A stretch of DNA of 64,000 nucleotides from Pyxidicoccus trucidator (GCF_010894435.1 NZ_JAAIXZ010000005.1:248001-312000), one strand, 5' to 3'. Counted from the stretch's first letter, positions 1-12,187 are shown. Program-made: numbers and translations. The notes: generated by a model not told the origin, from the sequence alone.

Positions 1-1870
<1,870 letters not shown>

Positions 1871-1924
1871 TCGGGTACTTCTCCTTAGGAAATTCAGGGG
1901 CTTGAGGCCAGGGGCAAGCCGGCC

Positions 1925-1954
1925 GATCTACCGCAAAGTCAGGGTTTCTTACAA
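1925..1954 (-). promoter_or_regulatory. Possible sigma-70 promoter in the dnaG-rpoD gap
   Basis: Read on the minus strand, TTGTAA (1949-1954) and TAGATC (1925-1930) are separated by 18 bases, about 55 bases upstream of the rpoD ATG. The gap is less GC-rich than its surroundings. This is a weak match found by eye. It would let rpoD be transcribed independently of dnaG. Confidence 0.28.
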
Positions 1955-1962
1955 ACGCGAAC

Positions 1963-3792
1963 TCAAACCGGTTGCATGGGCGCCTTTGTTCCCGACGTGG
2001 AGGAGGGCCTGAGCTCCTCCAGGACACGCTTCTTGAGCGCCAACAGTTCCACGCGCTCCGAAAGGAGCTGGCGCGTCTCCTCTGTCAGGTCGAACGCTCC
2101 CGCCGTCTGCTCCGTCGCTCGCCTTATATAAACGAGGCGTTCGTCAATGCGCCGCACCATGATTTCCCTGCAGATGTTCGAGAAGTCGTGCTCCAGCGTC
2201 GCCCCTGTCTCGGGCAGCTGGCGCCAGGCTTCCGCGACGGAGCGCTTCACGGCGTCCGAGGCCTCGTAGAGCGCATCCTCGGTGCCATGCCCGGACGTGG
2301 CATGAGCAAGCGCCATCCGCAGGCCCATGTGTGACAGCTCATCACACACCCGGAACGTGTCCCGGGCGAGCAGGCGGGCGTCCCTCAGGACGGAGGCCAC
2401 GTAGAGCGTCTCCAGCCAGGGCGGCGGCTTCTCCGTGGGGCGGGGCGGCTGCTGCCCGGGGCCGGTGCCGGCGCCGGGGTTGGCGCCCTGGGGCCCCACG
2501 GTGGTGGGCTTGGGGCGCAGGTTGCGGAGGGACTCGTCGACGATGGCCGCCGTCCAGCCGAACCAGGACGCCAGGGCCTCGAAGAGGTCCTTGCGCACCA
2601 GCCCCGGGGGGACCTGGGCAATCATCGGCTTGAGCCTGTCCAACGCCGCCATCTTCTCCTCGAAGGGTGACCGGGTACCGTCGGGCAGGACGGTGGTGAA
2701 GAGGTGCGTGGTCAGCGGCTGGGCGCTGTCGAGCAGGCGCTCCACACCTTCTGAACCCTCGCGACGCGCGAAGGTGTCCGGGTCGTCGCCCTGCGGCAGC
2801 AACGCAACCCGGGCGTCCGCCCCCGCGGCGAGCAGGGGACCGGCGAGTCGCTCGACAGCGGCAAGGCCGGCCTTGTCCCCGTCCAGCAGGAGGTAGAGCC
2901 GCTTCGCGTCCACGCGCCGCAGCCCCTGGAGGTGGCCGGGCGTGAGGTTGGTGGAGCACAGCGCCACCGAGTGCCGGATGCCCACCTGGTACAGGCCGAT
3001 GCAGTCGAAGTAGCCCTCCACCAGGATGGCGGCCTTGCGCTTGTGGATTTCGTCGCGCGCCTGGTTCATCCCGAAGAGCGTCTCGCTCTTGTTGTAGATG
3101 CGGGACTCGCGCGAGTTCAGGTACTTGGGCCCGTCATCCGAGCCCACCAGCCGGCCGCCAAAGGCGATGGAGCGCCCCTCCGGCGAGCGGATGGGGATGA
3201 CCAGCCGGCTGCGGAAGAAGTCGACGTAGCCTTCGCCACTGGAGCGCGGCGTCACCAGTCCCGCCTGCTGCCCCCACTCCAGCATGCCCTGCTTCTGGAG
3301 ACGGTCCGCCAGGGTGCTCCACGCGTTGGGGGCCCAGCCCAGCCCATAGGCCATGGCCGTCTCCTCGGAGACGCCGCGGCTGGCGACGTAGGCCCGCGCG
3401 GCGCGGCCCTCGTCGTGCTGCCAGAGCAGGGCGCGGAAGTGCTCGGCGGCGAAGTCCGTGGCGTCCTTGATGCGCTGCCGCTCCCGGACGCCGGGGTCCT
3501 CCTCGCCCTCCACGTCGATGCCCAGCTCCTGCGCCAGGTCCTTCACCGCGTCGACGAAGGTCTTCCCCAGGTAGCGCTGGATGAAGGACACCGCGTCGCC
3601 GCTGGCCCGGCAGCCATGGCAGAAATAGAAGCGCTTCTCCGGCACCACGTAGAAGGAGGGCGTCTTCTCCTGGTGGAAGGGACAGCAGGCCTTCCACTCA
3701 CGCCCGGCCTTCTTCAGCTCCACGTGGCGCGAAATCACGCCCACGAGGTCGACCCGGTCTAGGATTTCCTGGATTTTGTGTTCCGGAATCAC
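1963..3792 (-). CDS. dnaG: DNA primase DnaG
   Basis: Synthesises RNA primers at the replication fork. The N-terminal CHC2 zinc finger is visible as CCPFH followed about 17 residues later by CHGC (around residues 37-61). The TOPRIM catalytic core carries VEGYFD and LLLDGDKAG. A Pro/Gly-rich linker (about residues 440-470) leads to a helical C-terminal domain for helicase binding. About 609 residues is normal for the family. The GTG at 3792 (VIPEHKIQEIL) is preferred because it follows a G-rich AGGGGGTGGG site and fits the usual N-terminus; a GTG at 3813 would add seven residues. It lies between yqeY and rpoD in the macromolecular-synthesis cluster. Confidence 0.96.
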   Translation of the reverse strand: MIPEHKIQEILDRVDLVGVISRHVELKKAGREWKACCPFHQEKTPSFYVVPEKRFYFCHGCRASGDAVSFIQRYLGKTFVDAVKDLAQELGIDVEGEEDPGVRERQRIKDATDFAAEHFRALLWQHDEGRAARAYVASRGVSEETAMAYGLGWAPNAWSTLADRLQKQGMLEWGQQAGLVTPRSSGEGYVDFFRSRLVIPIRSPEGRSIAFGGRLVGSDDGPKYLNSRESRIYNKSETLFGMNQARDEIHKRKAAILVEGYFDCIGLYQVGIRHSVALCSTNLTPGHLQGLRRVDAKRLYLLLDGDKAGLAAVERLAGPLLAAGADARVALLPQGDDPDTFARREGSEGVERLLDSAQPLTTHLFTTVLPDGTRSPFEEKMAALDRLKPMIAQVPPGLVRKDLFEALASWFGWTAAIVDESLRNLRPKPTTVGPQGANPGAGTGPGQQPPRPTEKPPPWLETLYVASVLRDARLLARDTFRVCDELSHMGLRMALAHATSGHGTEDALYEASDAVKRSVAEAWRQLPETGATLEHDFSNICREIMVRRIDERLVYIRRATEQTAGAFDLTEETRQLLSERVELLALKKRVLEELRPSSTSGTKAPMQPV

Positions 3793-4030
3793 AGCACCCA
3801 CCCCCTGGCCCACGCACAGGTGGGCGCACGCCTGACATCATCACAGCCCAGGCTGACGTCTCCCGCCCGCCAGGCGACCTGGCAGATCCTGCCCACGGGC
3901 GTGGGAGGAGGGGAGCGGCGGAGGCGAGGGGAGGGATGGGGCACGGCACGGACTCCTACGGCCCTGGGACACGACGTCCGCCGGACAAGGGCGGGACGCG
4001 GTGGGGACCGGCCCAGGCACTTAATGACGG

Positions 4031-4058
4031 GGGGGCGGAGGGGCAAGTTTCCGCCCCC
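4031..4058 (-). terminator. Hairpin in the yqeY-dnaG gap (terminator or attenuator candidate)
   Basis: The 340-base stretch between dnaG and yqeY (3793-4132) contains no convincing gene. It holds a perfect 9-bp inverted repeat, GGGGGCGGA (4031-4039) with TCCGCCCCC (4050-4058), and a less perfect GC-rich stem nearer yqeY. No T-run follows. In the E. coli operon a terminator separates rpsU from dnaG; this could play the same damping role, but that is inference. Confidence 0.4.
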
Positions 4059-4132
4059 AGGGCCGCCCCAAAAGCAACGGCGCCGCCGGTTTCCCGACAG
4101 CGCCGGCAGGCTTCAACCTAGCCTCAGGTGGA

Positions 4133-4591
4133 TCAGGACAGCTTCGCCAGCTGGGCCTTCACGGCCTCGGAGATGACGCGGCCCTCGGCCTTGCCCTGGA
4201 CCTTGGGGTTGAGGTTCTTCATCACCGCGCCCATGTCCTTGGGGCCCTTGGCGCCGACCTCGGCGATGGCGGCCTGGACCTCGGCGGCGAGCTCGTCGGC
4301 GCTGAGCTGCTTGGGGAGGTAGTTCTGGAGGACGCCGATTTCGGCCTCTTCCTTCTCCGCCAGCTCGGGGCGGCCGCCGGACTTGAACTGCTCGATGGAG
4401 TCACGGCGCTGCTTGATGAGGCCGGCGATGACCGTCAGGACGCCCGCGTCATCGAGGGCGGAAGCGCCCGGCTCGACTTCCTTGTACTTCACCGCGCTCT
4501 TGAGCATCCGCAGGACGAGGAGGGTGAGCTCGTTCTTGGACCGCATCGCGTCCTTCAGGTCCGCGTCGATCCGCTCCTTCAGGGTTGCCAT
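4133..4591 (-). CDS. GatB/YqeY domain protein
   Basis: A 152-residue stand-alone YqeY-type protein. It begins with the typical helical start (MATLKERIDADLKDAM), includes VLRMLKSAVKYKE and IEQFKSGGRPELAEKEEAE, and ends with the domain KGPKDMGAVMKNLNPKVQGKAEG related to the tRNA-binding tail of the GatB amidotransferase subunit. Family members are often next to rpsU and dnaG, but their exact role is unsettled. It is probably cotranscribed with rpsU, which lies 92 bases upstream. Length and motifs are complete. Confidence 0.93.
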   Translation of the reverse strand: MATLKERIDADLKDAMRSKNELTLLVLRMLKSAVKYKEVEPGASALDDAGVLTVIAGLIKQRRDSIEQFKSGGRPELAEKEEAEIGVLQNYLPKQLSADELAAEVQAAIAEVGAKGPKDMGAVMKNLNPKVQGKAEGRVISEAVKAQLAKLS

Positions 4592-4683
4592 GTCGCGACT
4601 CCGCTGGGGGAAAGTGTGTTCCGGGGACTGGACGGCGGGAGCCAGGGCACCTGACGGGGCCCCGGCTCCAGCGCGGGCCTCGC

Positions 4684-4878
4684 TTAGAACGACTTGCGGG
4701 CCTTCTTCACCGCGCGCTTCTTGGCGGCGAGGGCCTTCTTCTTCCGCTTCACGGAAGGCTTCTCGTAGTGCTCGCGCTTGCGGATCTCGGAAAGGATTCC
4801 GGCCTTCTCGGTGGCCTTCTTGAAGCGCTTGAGGGCGCTTTCAATGGACTCTCCTTCCTTAACTCGGATACCGGGCAT
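4684..4878 (-). CDS. rpsU: 30S ribosomal protein S21
   Basis: A 64-residue, strongly basic small-subunit protein ([20 protein letters not shown], then a Lys/Arg/Ala-rich tail after [14 protein letters not shown]). The start is fixed by a near-complete Shine-Dalgarno sequence AAGGAGGTGA four bases before ATG at 4878; an in-frame upstream extension to 4962 has no such site. It heads the rpsU-yqeY-dnaG-rpoD cluster and is divergent from the HEAT-repeat gene at 5011, so 4879-5010 probably contains both promoters. Confidence 0.96.
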   Translation of the reverse strand: MPGIRVKEGESIESALKRFKKATEKAGILSEIRKREHYEKPSVKRKKKALAAKKRAVKKARKSF

Positions 4879-5010
4879 ACTGTCACCTCCTTCCGCCATG
4901 CGTAGATGTGGGTGTGACTTTAAAGGGGCAGCGGGTATGTCCCAGTGCCGGGCAAAACGCAAGGGCGCTGGAGGGAAACGCTAGGGCCGATGCACTAGAG
5001 TGGCCGCATC

Positions 5011-6600
5011 GTGAGCCCTGCCCTCCTCCTGGTGGTGCTCCTGGCGACCGGCCAGAGCGCCGGCACCGGGACGAAGGACTGCTGGACGTCATGCCAGCGG
5101 CACGTGCTGGACTCCGCGCAGCGCGCGAGGGTCTGCAGGGCATGCCTGCCCGGCGGCCGTGTCGACGCGTGGGTGGGTGCCCTGGAGGGCATGCGGCCGT
5201 CGAATCGCGACGCGCTCGTCTCGGCCCGGAAGGACGCGGACTGGCGGGTGAGGTGGGCCGCGGTGCGCGCGGAGGCCCGACTCCGGGGCATCACCGAGCG
5301 GCGTCTCCTGGCGGAGTGGGTGTCGGCGTCGCCCGCCGCCGCGGACCTGGACGCGTGCCTCACCGCCGCCCGTGCCGCCGCCGAGGCGGGCCAGTCCTCC
5401 GCGGACTTCCTCAAGGATGCGGGCGCGCGCGGCCCGGACGCGGCGGCCCGGGTGTGGGCGCGCCGGGACGCCATCCGCAAGGCGCTGGAGCTGGAGCTGT
5501 ACGCGGAAGATTTGAAGGTGCGGGGCGTCGCGCTCGCGCACCTGTCCGGCTTCCTCGGCAGGCGGCCGGCGCGGGTGGTGCTGGACGCGCTGGAGACGCG
5601 GCCGGAGGCGGGTGACGCCATCACCGCCGGGGCGCTGAAGGTGGTGGCCGAGCGCAAGCGCACCTCGGTGGGGCGCCTGCTGCTGGACGAGGCCCGGCCG
5701 GCGGACGAGGCGCGGGTGAACCGCCTCTTCGCGGTGTACTCGCGAGAGCTGGAGGCGCTGCAGGCGGACCTGTCCGGAGCGGGGCCCCTCCAGCGGCGCA
5801 AGGCGGTGCAGGCCCTGCGCGTCTACGGCCCGCTGGCGCGCCGGGAGCTGGAGCAGTCGCTGGGGGACGCGGACCGCCAGGTGCGTCAGGACGCCGCCCG
5901 CGTGCTGGCCGAGGTGGAGGGACTGTCGCTGCGCCAGGCCGCCGAGCGCCGGCTGGCGACGAAGGACGCCGCGGCGGCACGGCCCTGGCTGGAGGCCATG
6001 GTGCACGAGAAGGGCTGCGCGGCCTTCTTCGTGGGCACGGCCCGGGACAGGGCGCTGCCCGCGGCCCTGCGCGGCGACGCGCTGGCGCAATTGGCGGACT
6101 GCGACGAGGGCAGCCGCGAGCGCCTGGGCACGCTGACACCCTACCTTCGCGACTCCGAGGCGCTGGTGCGGGCCGGCGCCGTCCGCGTGCTGGGCGTGCT
6201 GCCGGCGCGCAACCCGGAGGTGGCGGAGGCCACCTCGCACGCGCTGGAGGACCCGGCGCCGGAGGTGGTGGCCGCCGCGCTGGAGGTGGTGGGGGGCCAC
6301 CGCCTGTCCCCGCGTGGGGACGACGCCGCGGTGCTGCTCGACTCGGAGCACCCGGTGGTGCGCGCGGCCGCCGCGAAGGCGCTGGAGCACATCGGCCGCC
6401 CGGCCCACGTGAAGGGGCTGGCCGTGTGCCTTCGCCAGGATCCGGTGTCCGCCGTGCGGGTGGCCGCGGCGCAGGCCCTGGTGCGCATTGGAGGGCCCCA
6501 CGCCGCCGCCGCCCTGTCCGACGCGGCGGCCCGCGACGCGGACACCCACGTGCAGCACGTGTCGCGCGAGGGACTGCGCCGGCTGGGCTTCGGCCTCTAG
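5011..6600 (+). CDS. Secreted HEAT-repeat protein
   Basis: A 529-residue protein with an N-terminal signal peptide (MSPALLLVVLLATGQSAG) and four Cys residues soon after it (CWTSC, then CRAC). The rest is alpha-helical HEAT repeats about 30-37 residues long, with patterns such as VRWAAVRAEARLRG, VRQDAARVLAEVEG, VRAGAVRVLGVLPA, VRAAAAKALEHIG and VRVAAAQALVRIGG. HEAT solenoids usually act as protein-binding scaffolds, here probably in the periplasm. The GTG start lacks a strong ribosome-binding site. No catalytic motif was seen and the function is unknown. Confidence 0.85.
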   Translation: MSPALLLVVLLATGQSAGTGTKDCWTSCQRHVLDSAQRARVCRACLPGGRVDAWVGALEGMRPSNRDALVSARKDADWRVRWAAVRAEARLRGITERRLLAEWVSASPAAADLDACLTAARAAAEAGQSSADFLKDAGARGPDAAARVWARRDAIRKALELELYAEDLKVRGVALAHLSGFLGRRPARVVLDALETRPEAGDAITAGALKVVAERKRTSVGRLLLDEARPADEARVNRLFAVYSRELEALQADLSGAGPLQRRKAVQALRVYGPLARRELEQSLGDADRQVRQDAARVLAEVEGLSLRQAAERRLATKDAAAARPWLEAMVHEKGCAAFFVGTARDRALPAALRGDALAQLADCDEGSRERLGTLTPYLRDSEALVRAGAVRVLGVLPARNPEVAEATSHALEDPAPEVVAAALEVVGGHRLSPRGDDAAVLLDSEHPVVRAAAAKALEHIGRPAHVKGLAVCLRQDPVSAVRVAAAQALVRIGGPHAAAALSDAAARDADTHVQHVSREGLRRLGFGL

Positions 6601-6619
6601 TAAGGAGTGGGGGAGGGCG

Positions 6620-7531
<912 letters not shown>

Positions 7532-7601
7532 CGCATCACCCATCTTACGGGCCGCCTTTTCACATCGGCAAGCATGCTGCCCTACTCTTCACCACCGGCC
7601 G

Positions 7602-8663
7602 TCACTCCGCACGCACCCTCCGCGCGGGCCGGCGGCGTCCGGGGGCGGGCGGGGAGACTGTCGGCCGTCCGACGGTCAGCTCTCCCGCCACCGGGGTCTG
7701 GATGAAGCGCGCCAGGGCGTCCGGGGAGTGTGGGTGGTAGGCCAGCCCCTGCATCAGCTTCACCAGCGCCGCCGAGGGGGTCATGTCCGCGCCGCCCACC
7801 GCCCCCGCCGCCAGGGCCTCGGCCCCGGACTCATACAAGCTCAGGTCTACCCCATTGCGGTACGCCTGACTCACCACCACCACCGGCACCCCCCGCTCCC
7901 GGGCCTGGGTGAAGAGGGGCTTCAGGGACCGGCCCAGCTCCGGGTCGATGGGGAAGTTGCCCGCCCCGTACGCCTCCAGGATGAGCCCGCGCACATGGGG
8001 CAGCAGTTGGAGGGGCAGGGCGGGGTCCAGCCCCGGGTACACCTTCAGGAGGAAGACGCGCGAGTCGAGCTTCTCGAAGAGGCGGAAGGCGCCGCGCGGC
8101 TTCAGGCCCGGCTCGAATGTCGCGTCCACGCCCAGGGTGCCCAGCACGGGGCAGTTGGGGCTCTCGAAGGCGTCGTACTCGGCCACCTTCACCTTGCGCG
8201 TCCGGTTGCCCCGGTAGAGGTGGGAGTCGAAGCAGATAGTCACTTCGCGCGGCCCCTGGAGCGCGGACAGCACCGCGTCGATGAGGTTGAGCCGCGCGTC
8301 CGAGCGAATCTCCCCCAGCGGCCGCTGCGAGCCCGTCAGCACCACGGGGCAGGGCGGGTTGCGCAGCATGAAGGAGAGGGCGCTCGCCGTGTACGCCAGC
8401 GTGTCCGTCCCATGGGTCACCACGGCCCCGTCGAAGTGGGGGAGGCGGTGGTGGAGGTGGGCGGCCATGCGGCTCCACAGCTCCGGCTGCATCTCCGAGC
8501 TGTCGAGGTTGCTGAACAGCTCCAGCTCGATGTCCGCGAGCTGGAACAGCTCCGGGGCGCGGGCCTTGAGCGTCTTGAAGAAGGCCGACGGACGCAGGGC
8601 GGACGGCCGACCTCCGGCCATTCCAAGCGTTCCCCCGGTATGCAGCAGCAGGACTCTGGGCAT
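7602..8663 (-). CDS. Type I L-asparaginase
   Basis: Hydrolyses L-asparagine to aspartate and ammonia. Both catalytic-threonine signatures are visible: LLLHTGGTLGMA at the N-terminus and GAVVTHGTDTLAYTASALSF about 85 residues later. Further family blocks are VVLTGSQRPLGEIRSDARLNL and LILEAYGAGNFP. It has no signal peptide, which fits the cytoplasmic type I enzyme. The start at 8663 (MPRVLLLHTGG) gives about 353 residues; longer in-frame extensions run into the divergent gene at 8719. The last 25 residues are Pro/Arg-rich and look non-conserved. Confidence 0.93.
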   Translation of the reverse strand: MPRVLLLHTGGTLGMAGGRPSALRPSAFFKTLKARAPELFQLADIELELFSNLDSSEMQPELWSRMAAHLHHRLPHFDGAVVTHGTDTLAYTASALSFMLRNPPCPVVLTGSQRPLGEIRSDARLNLIDAVLSALQGPREVTICFDSHLYRGNRTRKVKVAEYDAFESPNCPVLGTLGVDATFEPGLKPRGAFRLFEKLDSRVFLLKVYPGLDPALPLQLLPHVRGLILEAYGAGNFPIDPELGRSLKPLFTQARERGVPVVVVSQAYRNGVDLSLYESGAEALAAGAVGGADMTPSAALVKLMQGLAYHPHSPDALARFIQTPVAGELTVGRPTVSPPAPGRRRPARRVRAE

Positions 8664-8718
8664 GATGGGCAGGGGGCTTCCCTGCCAAGGCTGGCCTTCC
8701 TTTACAAGCCCCGCGCGC

Positions 8719-9729
8719 ATGGCTAAGACCCGCGGCGTGCTCCTTTCCTGCTGGAAGCGTGTCATTCCCCTGCTGGCCGTCGTCCTGACGGCCCCCGGGT
8801 GCAAGAGCCCCGAGGGCGCGACTCCGGCCGCCGCCCAGGCTCCCGCCGCCCCGGCGCCAGCCGCTCCCGCCCCGGTCGCGGCCCCCACCCCGGCGCCCAT
8901 CGCCGCGCCCACGGACCCGGCCGCCGCCCTCAGCGGAATCCCGGGCATGGACTTCTCGTCGCTGCCCCCGACGGCGAAGCGCGAGCTGGCCACCGTCCTC
9001 AGCGACGAGTTCTGCTACTGCGGCTGCCCCCACACCCTGGGCGCCTGCCTGAAGCAGCACACCGGCTGCCGGCACGCCAAGCGCATGGCCCGGGTGGCCG
9101 CGCGCATGGTGTCCGACGGCAACCCCGCCACCGAGGTCATCGTCTCGCTGTCCCAGTACTACGCCGCCTTCCGGAGCCCCCGGGCGCAGTTCAAGGTGGA
9201 CGAGCGCATGTGCATCGGGCCCGCCAGCGCCCCGGTGACGGTGGTGGAGTTCTCCGACTTCGAGTGCCCCTTCTGCGCCAAGGCCCGCCCGGTGCTGGAG
9301 GCCTTCGCGAAGAAGAACGCGCAGCAGGTGCGCTTCTGCTACCTGCCCTTCCCCCTGTCCAACCACGTCAACGCGGTGCCGGCGGCCCAGGCGGCGCTGT
9401 GGGCGAGGGACCAGGGCAAGTTCTGGCCCATGCACGACGCCCTCTTCGAGCACCAGGAGAACCTCAAGCCCGAGGCCCTGCCCGCGCTGGCCAGGGGGCT
9501 GGGGCTGGACGGGGACAAGCTGGCCGCGGTGCTGAAGTCGGACATGTACAAGCAGGAGCTGGAGGGCTTCCGCAACCAGGGCCGGGCGGCCGGCATCACC
9601 GGCACGCCCGCGGTGCACTTCAACGGGCGCCCGCTCGACCTGGGCTTCATCCAGGACGAGATGCTCTCCCACAGCCTGGAGGACGAGCTGGAGTGGCGCA
9701 CGAACAACAACGCCTGGGGCGCTGACTGA
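8719..9729 (+). CDS. DsbA-family thioredoxin-fold lipoprotein
   Basis: A 336-residue exported protein. A signal sequence ends in a lipobox-like LTAPGC at residues 23-28. A long Ala/Pro linker follows, then a Cys-rich module (CYCGC, later C and HTGCRHAK), then a DsbA/thioredoxin-like domain with the redox pair in FSDFECPFCAKA and a cis-Pro loop (GITGTPAVHFNG). It probably catalyses disulfide exchange in the periplasm. The Cys-rich module ahead of the thioredoxin fold is unusual and could bind metal or be a second redox centre. It is divergent from the asparaginase gene with only 55 bases between starts. Confidence 0.88.
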   Translation: MAKTRGVLLSCWKRVIPLLAVVLTAPGCKSPEGATPAAAQAPAAPAPAAPAPVAAPTPAPIAAPTDPAAALSGIPGMDFSSLPPTAKRELATVLSDEFCYCGCPHTLGACLKQHTGCRHAKRMARVAARMVSDGNPATEVIVSLSQYYAAFRSPRAQFKVDERMCIGPASAPVTVVEFSDFECPFCAKARPVLEAFAKKNAQQVRFCYLPFPLSNHVNAVPAAQAALWARDQGKFWPMHDALFEHQENLKPEALPALARGLGLDGDKLAAVLKSDMYKQELEGFRNQGRAAGITGTPAVHFNGRPLDLGFIQDEMLSHSLEDELEWRTNNNAWGAD

Positions 9730-9737
9730 CCGCGGGC

Positions 9738-11090
9738 ATGATGGCGCGCTTCCGCATCGAGGGGACGGGTCAGCTCGCCCCCGAGGATAGACAGGCCCCC
9801 TCGCCACTCGCGGGGCGCTCGGGGACGTACGCGCTGATGCCGACGGCGCCCGACCTGCTGGTCTTCTCGCGCACCCCCGCGGAGGGCGGCTCCATCCCCG
9901 TTCCGCGCGTGGTGCTGTCCGGGGACGCGGGCGGCTTTCCGTTGTCGGACCTCATCGCCTTCCTCAGCCAGTCGCGCTGGAGCGGCGTCATCCGCGTCAC
10001 CTCGCCGGGTGGCGAGCGCTCCGTCACCTTTCGCGAGGGCGAGGTGCGGGGCGCCTCCTCCGACGACCCGGCGGACCGGCTGGGCGAGGTGCTGGTGCGC
10101 CTGGGCTACGTCGAGCGGCCCCAGGTGGAGACGGTGCTGCGCGAGCACCCCCCTTCCAAGGTGGGCCGCGCGCTGGTGGAGAAGGGGCTCCTGCAGGCGC
10201 ATGACCTCTTCAAGTGCGTCACCCACCAGGTGAGCGAAATCTTCCACGCCATCGTCCTGTGCCGCGAGGGGAGCTTCTTCCTCGTGGACCAGCCGGTGGA
10301 CGAGAAGACGGGTCACATCATCCAGCTCTCCACGCAGAGCCTGCTGATGGACAGCATCCGGAAGATTGACGAGATGGCGCACTTCCGGAAGCGCATCCCC
10401 CACGGGCGGCTGTACGTGGCGCGCAAGCGCCCCTCGGACGGGAAGCTGGAGGAGGACGAGGACCGGGTGCTGGGCCTGCTCGACGGCCGGCGCACGATTC
10501 TCGAGCTGGGCCACGCCGCGCGGCTGTCCGAGTTCGACATCACCAAGGTGGTGTTCCGGCTGCTGGAGGGGGGCTTCGCGTCGGTGACGGACAAGCCCCT
10601 CATGGCGCCCGGGGCCACCGCCACCACTCCCACGCCCGTGCCGGTGAAGGTTGCGCCCGTGGCCGCTGCGCCAGTGGCTCCGCCCGTTCCTCCCGTGCGC
10701 GCCGTGCCGGTGGTGGACCCGCGCCCGGTGGCGCGCGTCTTCAACTTCATCTTCCGGGAGATTCGCGACGAGGTGTCCAAGCAGGGCATGGACCGCGAGT
10801 TCATCGCCGCCGCCAACGCCGCGCTCTCCGGCCAGGCGCTGTCGTCCTCGCCGGTGCTGGAGGGGCTGGCCTTCGCGGCGGATGGCAGCCTGCCCGAGGC
10901 GAAGCTGATTGCGGGCTTCGAGCGGCACCGCTCGCAGCTGGGCAGCGAGCCGCTGGCGTCCTTCAAGCAGGCGCTCAGCGACGTGATGTTCTTCCTCCTC
11001 TTCCAGGCCGGCGAGCTGCTGGAGTCGCGCGCGGACGAGGACCTCGCCCGGCGCGTGAAGGAACTCCTGGCCACGCTCGAGGCACCGTGA
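9738..11090 (+). CDS. DUF4388 (PATAN-type) domain protein
   Basis: A 450-residue cytoplasmic protein. The DUF4388 domain (about residues 60-200) starts with LSDLIAFLSQSRWSGVIRVTS and SVTFREGEVRGASS and continues through GEVLVRLGYV and VGRALVEKGLL. A winged-helix-like segment follows (DRVLGLLDGRRTILELG, ITKVVFRLLEGGF), then a Pro/Ala linker (about 290-325) and a helical C-terminal domain. DUF4388 proteins are common in delta-proteobacterial signalling, often with response regulators. It lies eight bases after the DsbA-like gene and overlaps truD by four. ATG at 9741 is an equally possible start. Confidence 0.85.
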   Translation: MMARFRIEGTGQLAPEDRQAPSPLAGRSGTYALMPTAPDLLVFSRTPAEGGSIPVPRVVLSGDAGGFPLSDLIAFLSQSRWSGVIRVTSPGGERSVTFREGEVRGASSDDPADRLGEVLVRLGYVERPQVETVLREHPPSKVGRALVEKGLLQAHDLFKCVTHQVSEIFHAIVLCREGSFFLVDQPVDEKTGHIIQLSTQSLLMDSIRKIDEMAHFRKRIPHGRLYVARKRPSDGKLEEDEDRVLGLLDGRRTILELGHAARLSEFDITKVVFRLLEGGFASVTDKPLMAPGATATTPTPVPVKVAPVAAAPVAPPVPPVRAVPVVDPRPVARVFNFIFREIRDEVSKQGMDREFIAAANAALSGQALSSSPVLEGLAFAADGSLPEAKLIAGFERHRSQLGSEPLASFKQALSDVMFFLLFQAGELLESRADEDLARRVKELLATLEAP

Positions 11091-12133
11091 CGGCGGACCT
11101 GGAGCTGCCCCGGCTGACGGCGGACGTGCCCGGTTGCGGGGGCGCCTTCAAGCTGGTGCCCGAGGACTTCGAGGTGGAGGAGGTGCCCGCGTACCTCCCT
11201 TCCGGTGAGGGCGAGCACCTCTACCTCTGGGTGGAGAAGCGCGGCCGGGACACCCGCGAGGTGGTGAAGGCGCTGGCGCTGGCGCTGGGCGTGTCCGAGG
11301 ACGACGTGGGCGTGGCGGGGATGAAGGACCGGCAGGCCGTCACCCGGCAGCTCATCTCCGTGCCCGCGCGCGCGGAGGCGAAGGTGGGTGACTTCGCCCT
11401 GGACGGAGTGAGCCTCCTCTGGACGAAGCGGCACGGGAACAAGCTCCGCACCGGCCACCTGCGTGGCAACCGCTTCCGCCTGCGGCTGCGGGGCGTGAAG
11501 GACGTGGGGGCCGCGCGGGAGACCTTCTCCCGGCTGGTGGAGCGGGGCCTGCCCAACTACTTCGGCGAGCAGCGCTTCGGCCGCGCGGGCGACAACGCGG
11601 ACCTGGGCCGGCTGCTGGTGCTGGGCCAGCGGCTGCCGAAGCGGCCGGAACGCTTCCAGCGAAAGCTGTACCTGTCCGCCTTCCAGTCCCGCCTCTTCAA
11701 CCGGGCGCTGGCGGAGCGCCTGCGCGCGGGCACGCTGGCCACCGCGCTGCGCGGGGACGTGCTGCGCAAGGAAGAGACGGGCGGCCTCTTCGTCTGCGAG
11801 GCGCCCGAGGTGGACGGCCCGCGCGTGGCCGCCTTCGAGGTGAGCCCGGCCGGGCCCATCTTCGGCCCGAAGATGCCGGCCTCCGCCGGGGACGTCGCCG
11901 AGGCCGAGGCGCGGCTGCTGGTCGCCGAGGGCGTCACGGTGGACGACTTCAAGCGCGGCGGCGGCGAGACGGAAGGCGCGCGCAGGGCCTACCGCGTCCG
12001 CCTGGGCTCGCCCGAGCTCACCGCCGAGCCGTCCTCCGAGCCCGAGGGCGGAGAGGACCTGTGGCTCACCTTCGAGCTGCCCCGGGGCGCGTACGCCACC
12101 GAGGTCCTCCACGAGCTGCTCAAGGGCGGCTGA
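11087..12133 (+). CDS. truD: tRNA pseudouridine synthase TruD
   Basis: Isomerises uridine 13 to pseudouridine in tRNA-Glu. The TruD signature with catalytic Asp is seen in GVAGMKDRQAVTRQ (about residue 80). Other family blocks are FEVEEVPAYLPSGEGEHLYL, LPNYFGEQRFGR and LSAFQSRLFN. At 348 residues it is full length. It starts with GTG inside the stop of the DUF4388 gene (GTGA overlap), so the two are translationally coupled. Confidence 0.95.
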   Translation: MTADLELPRLTADVPGCGGAFKLVPEDFEVEEVPAYLPSGEGEHLYLWVEKRGRDTREVVKALALALGVSEDDVGVAGMKDRQAVTRQLISVPARAEAKVGDFALDGVSLLWTKRHGNKLRTGHLRGNRFRLRLRGVKDVGAARETFSRLVERGLPNYFGEQRFGRAGDNADLGRLLVLGQRLPKRPERFQRKLYLSAFQSRLFNRALAERLRAGTLATALRGDVLRKEETGGLFVCEAPEVDGPRVAAFEVSPAGPIFGPKMPASAGDVAEAEARLLVAEGVTVDDFKRGGGETEGARRAYRVRLGSPELTAEPSSEPEGGEDLWLTFELPRGAYATEVLHELLKGG

Positions 12134-12154
12134 GGCCGTCCTCCTGAAAACAGC

Positions 12155-12187
12155 AGCGCCTCCGGGGCACGGGGCCGCGGAGGCGCT
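12155..12187. terminator. Bidirectional hairpin terminator candidate
   Basis: A perfect 10-bp inverted repeat, AGCGCCTCCG (12155-12164) with CGGAGGCGCT (12178-12187), lies between the convergent truD and OmpA-family genes. GAAAAC flanks it on the left and TCGCTTCATT on the right, giving a weak T-rich tail on the plus strand. Confidence 0.6.
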
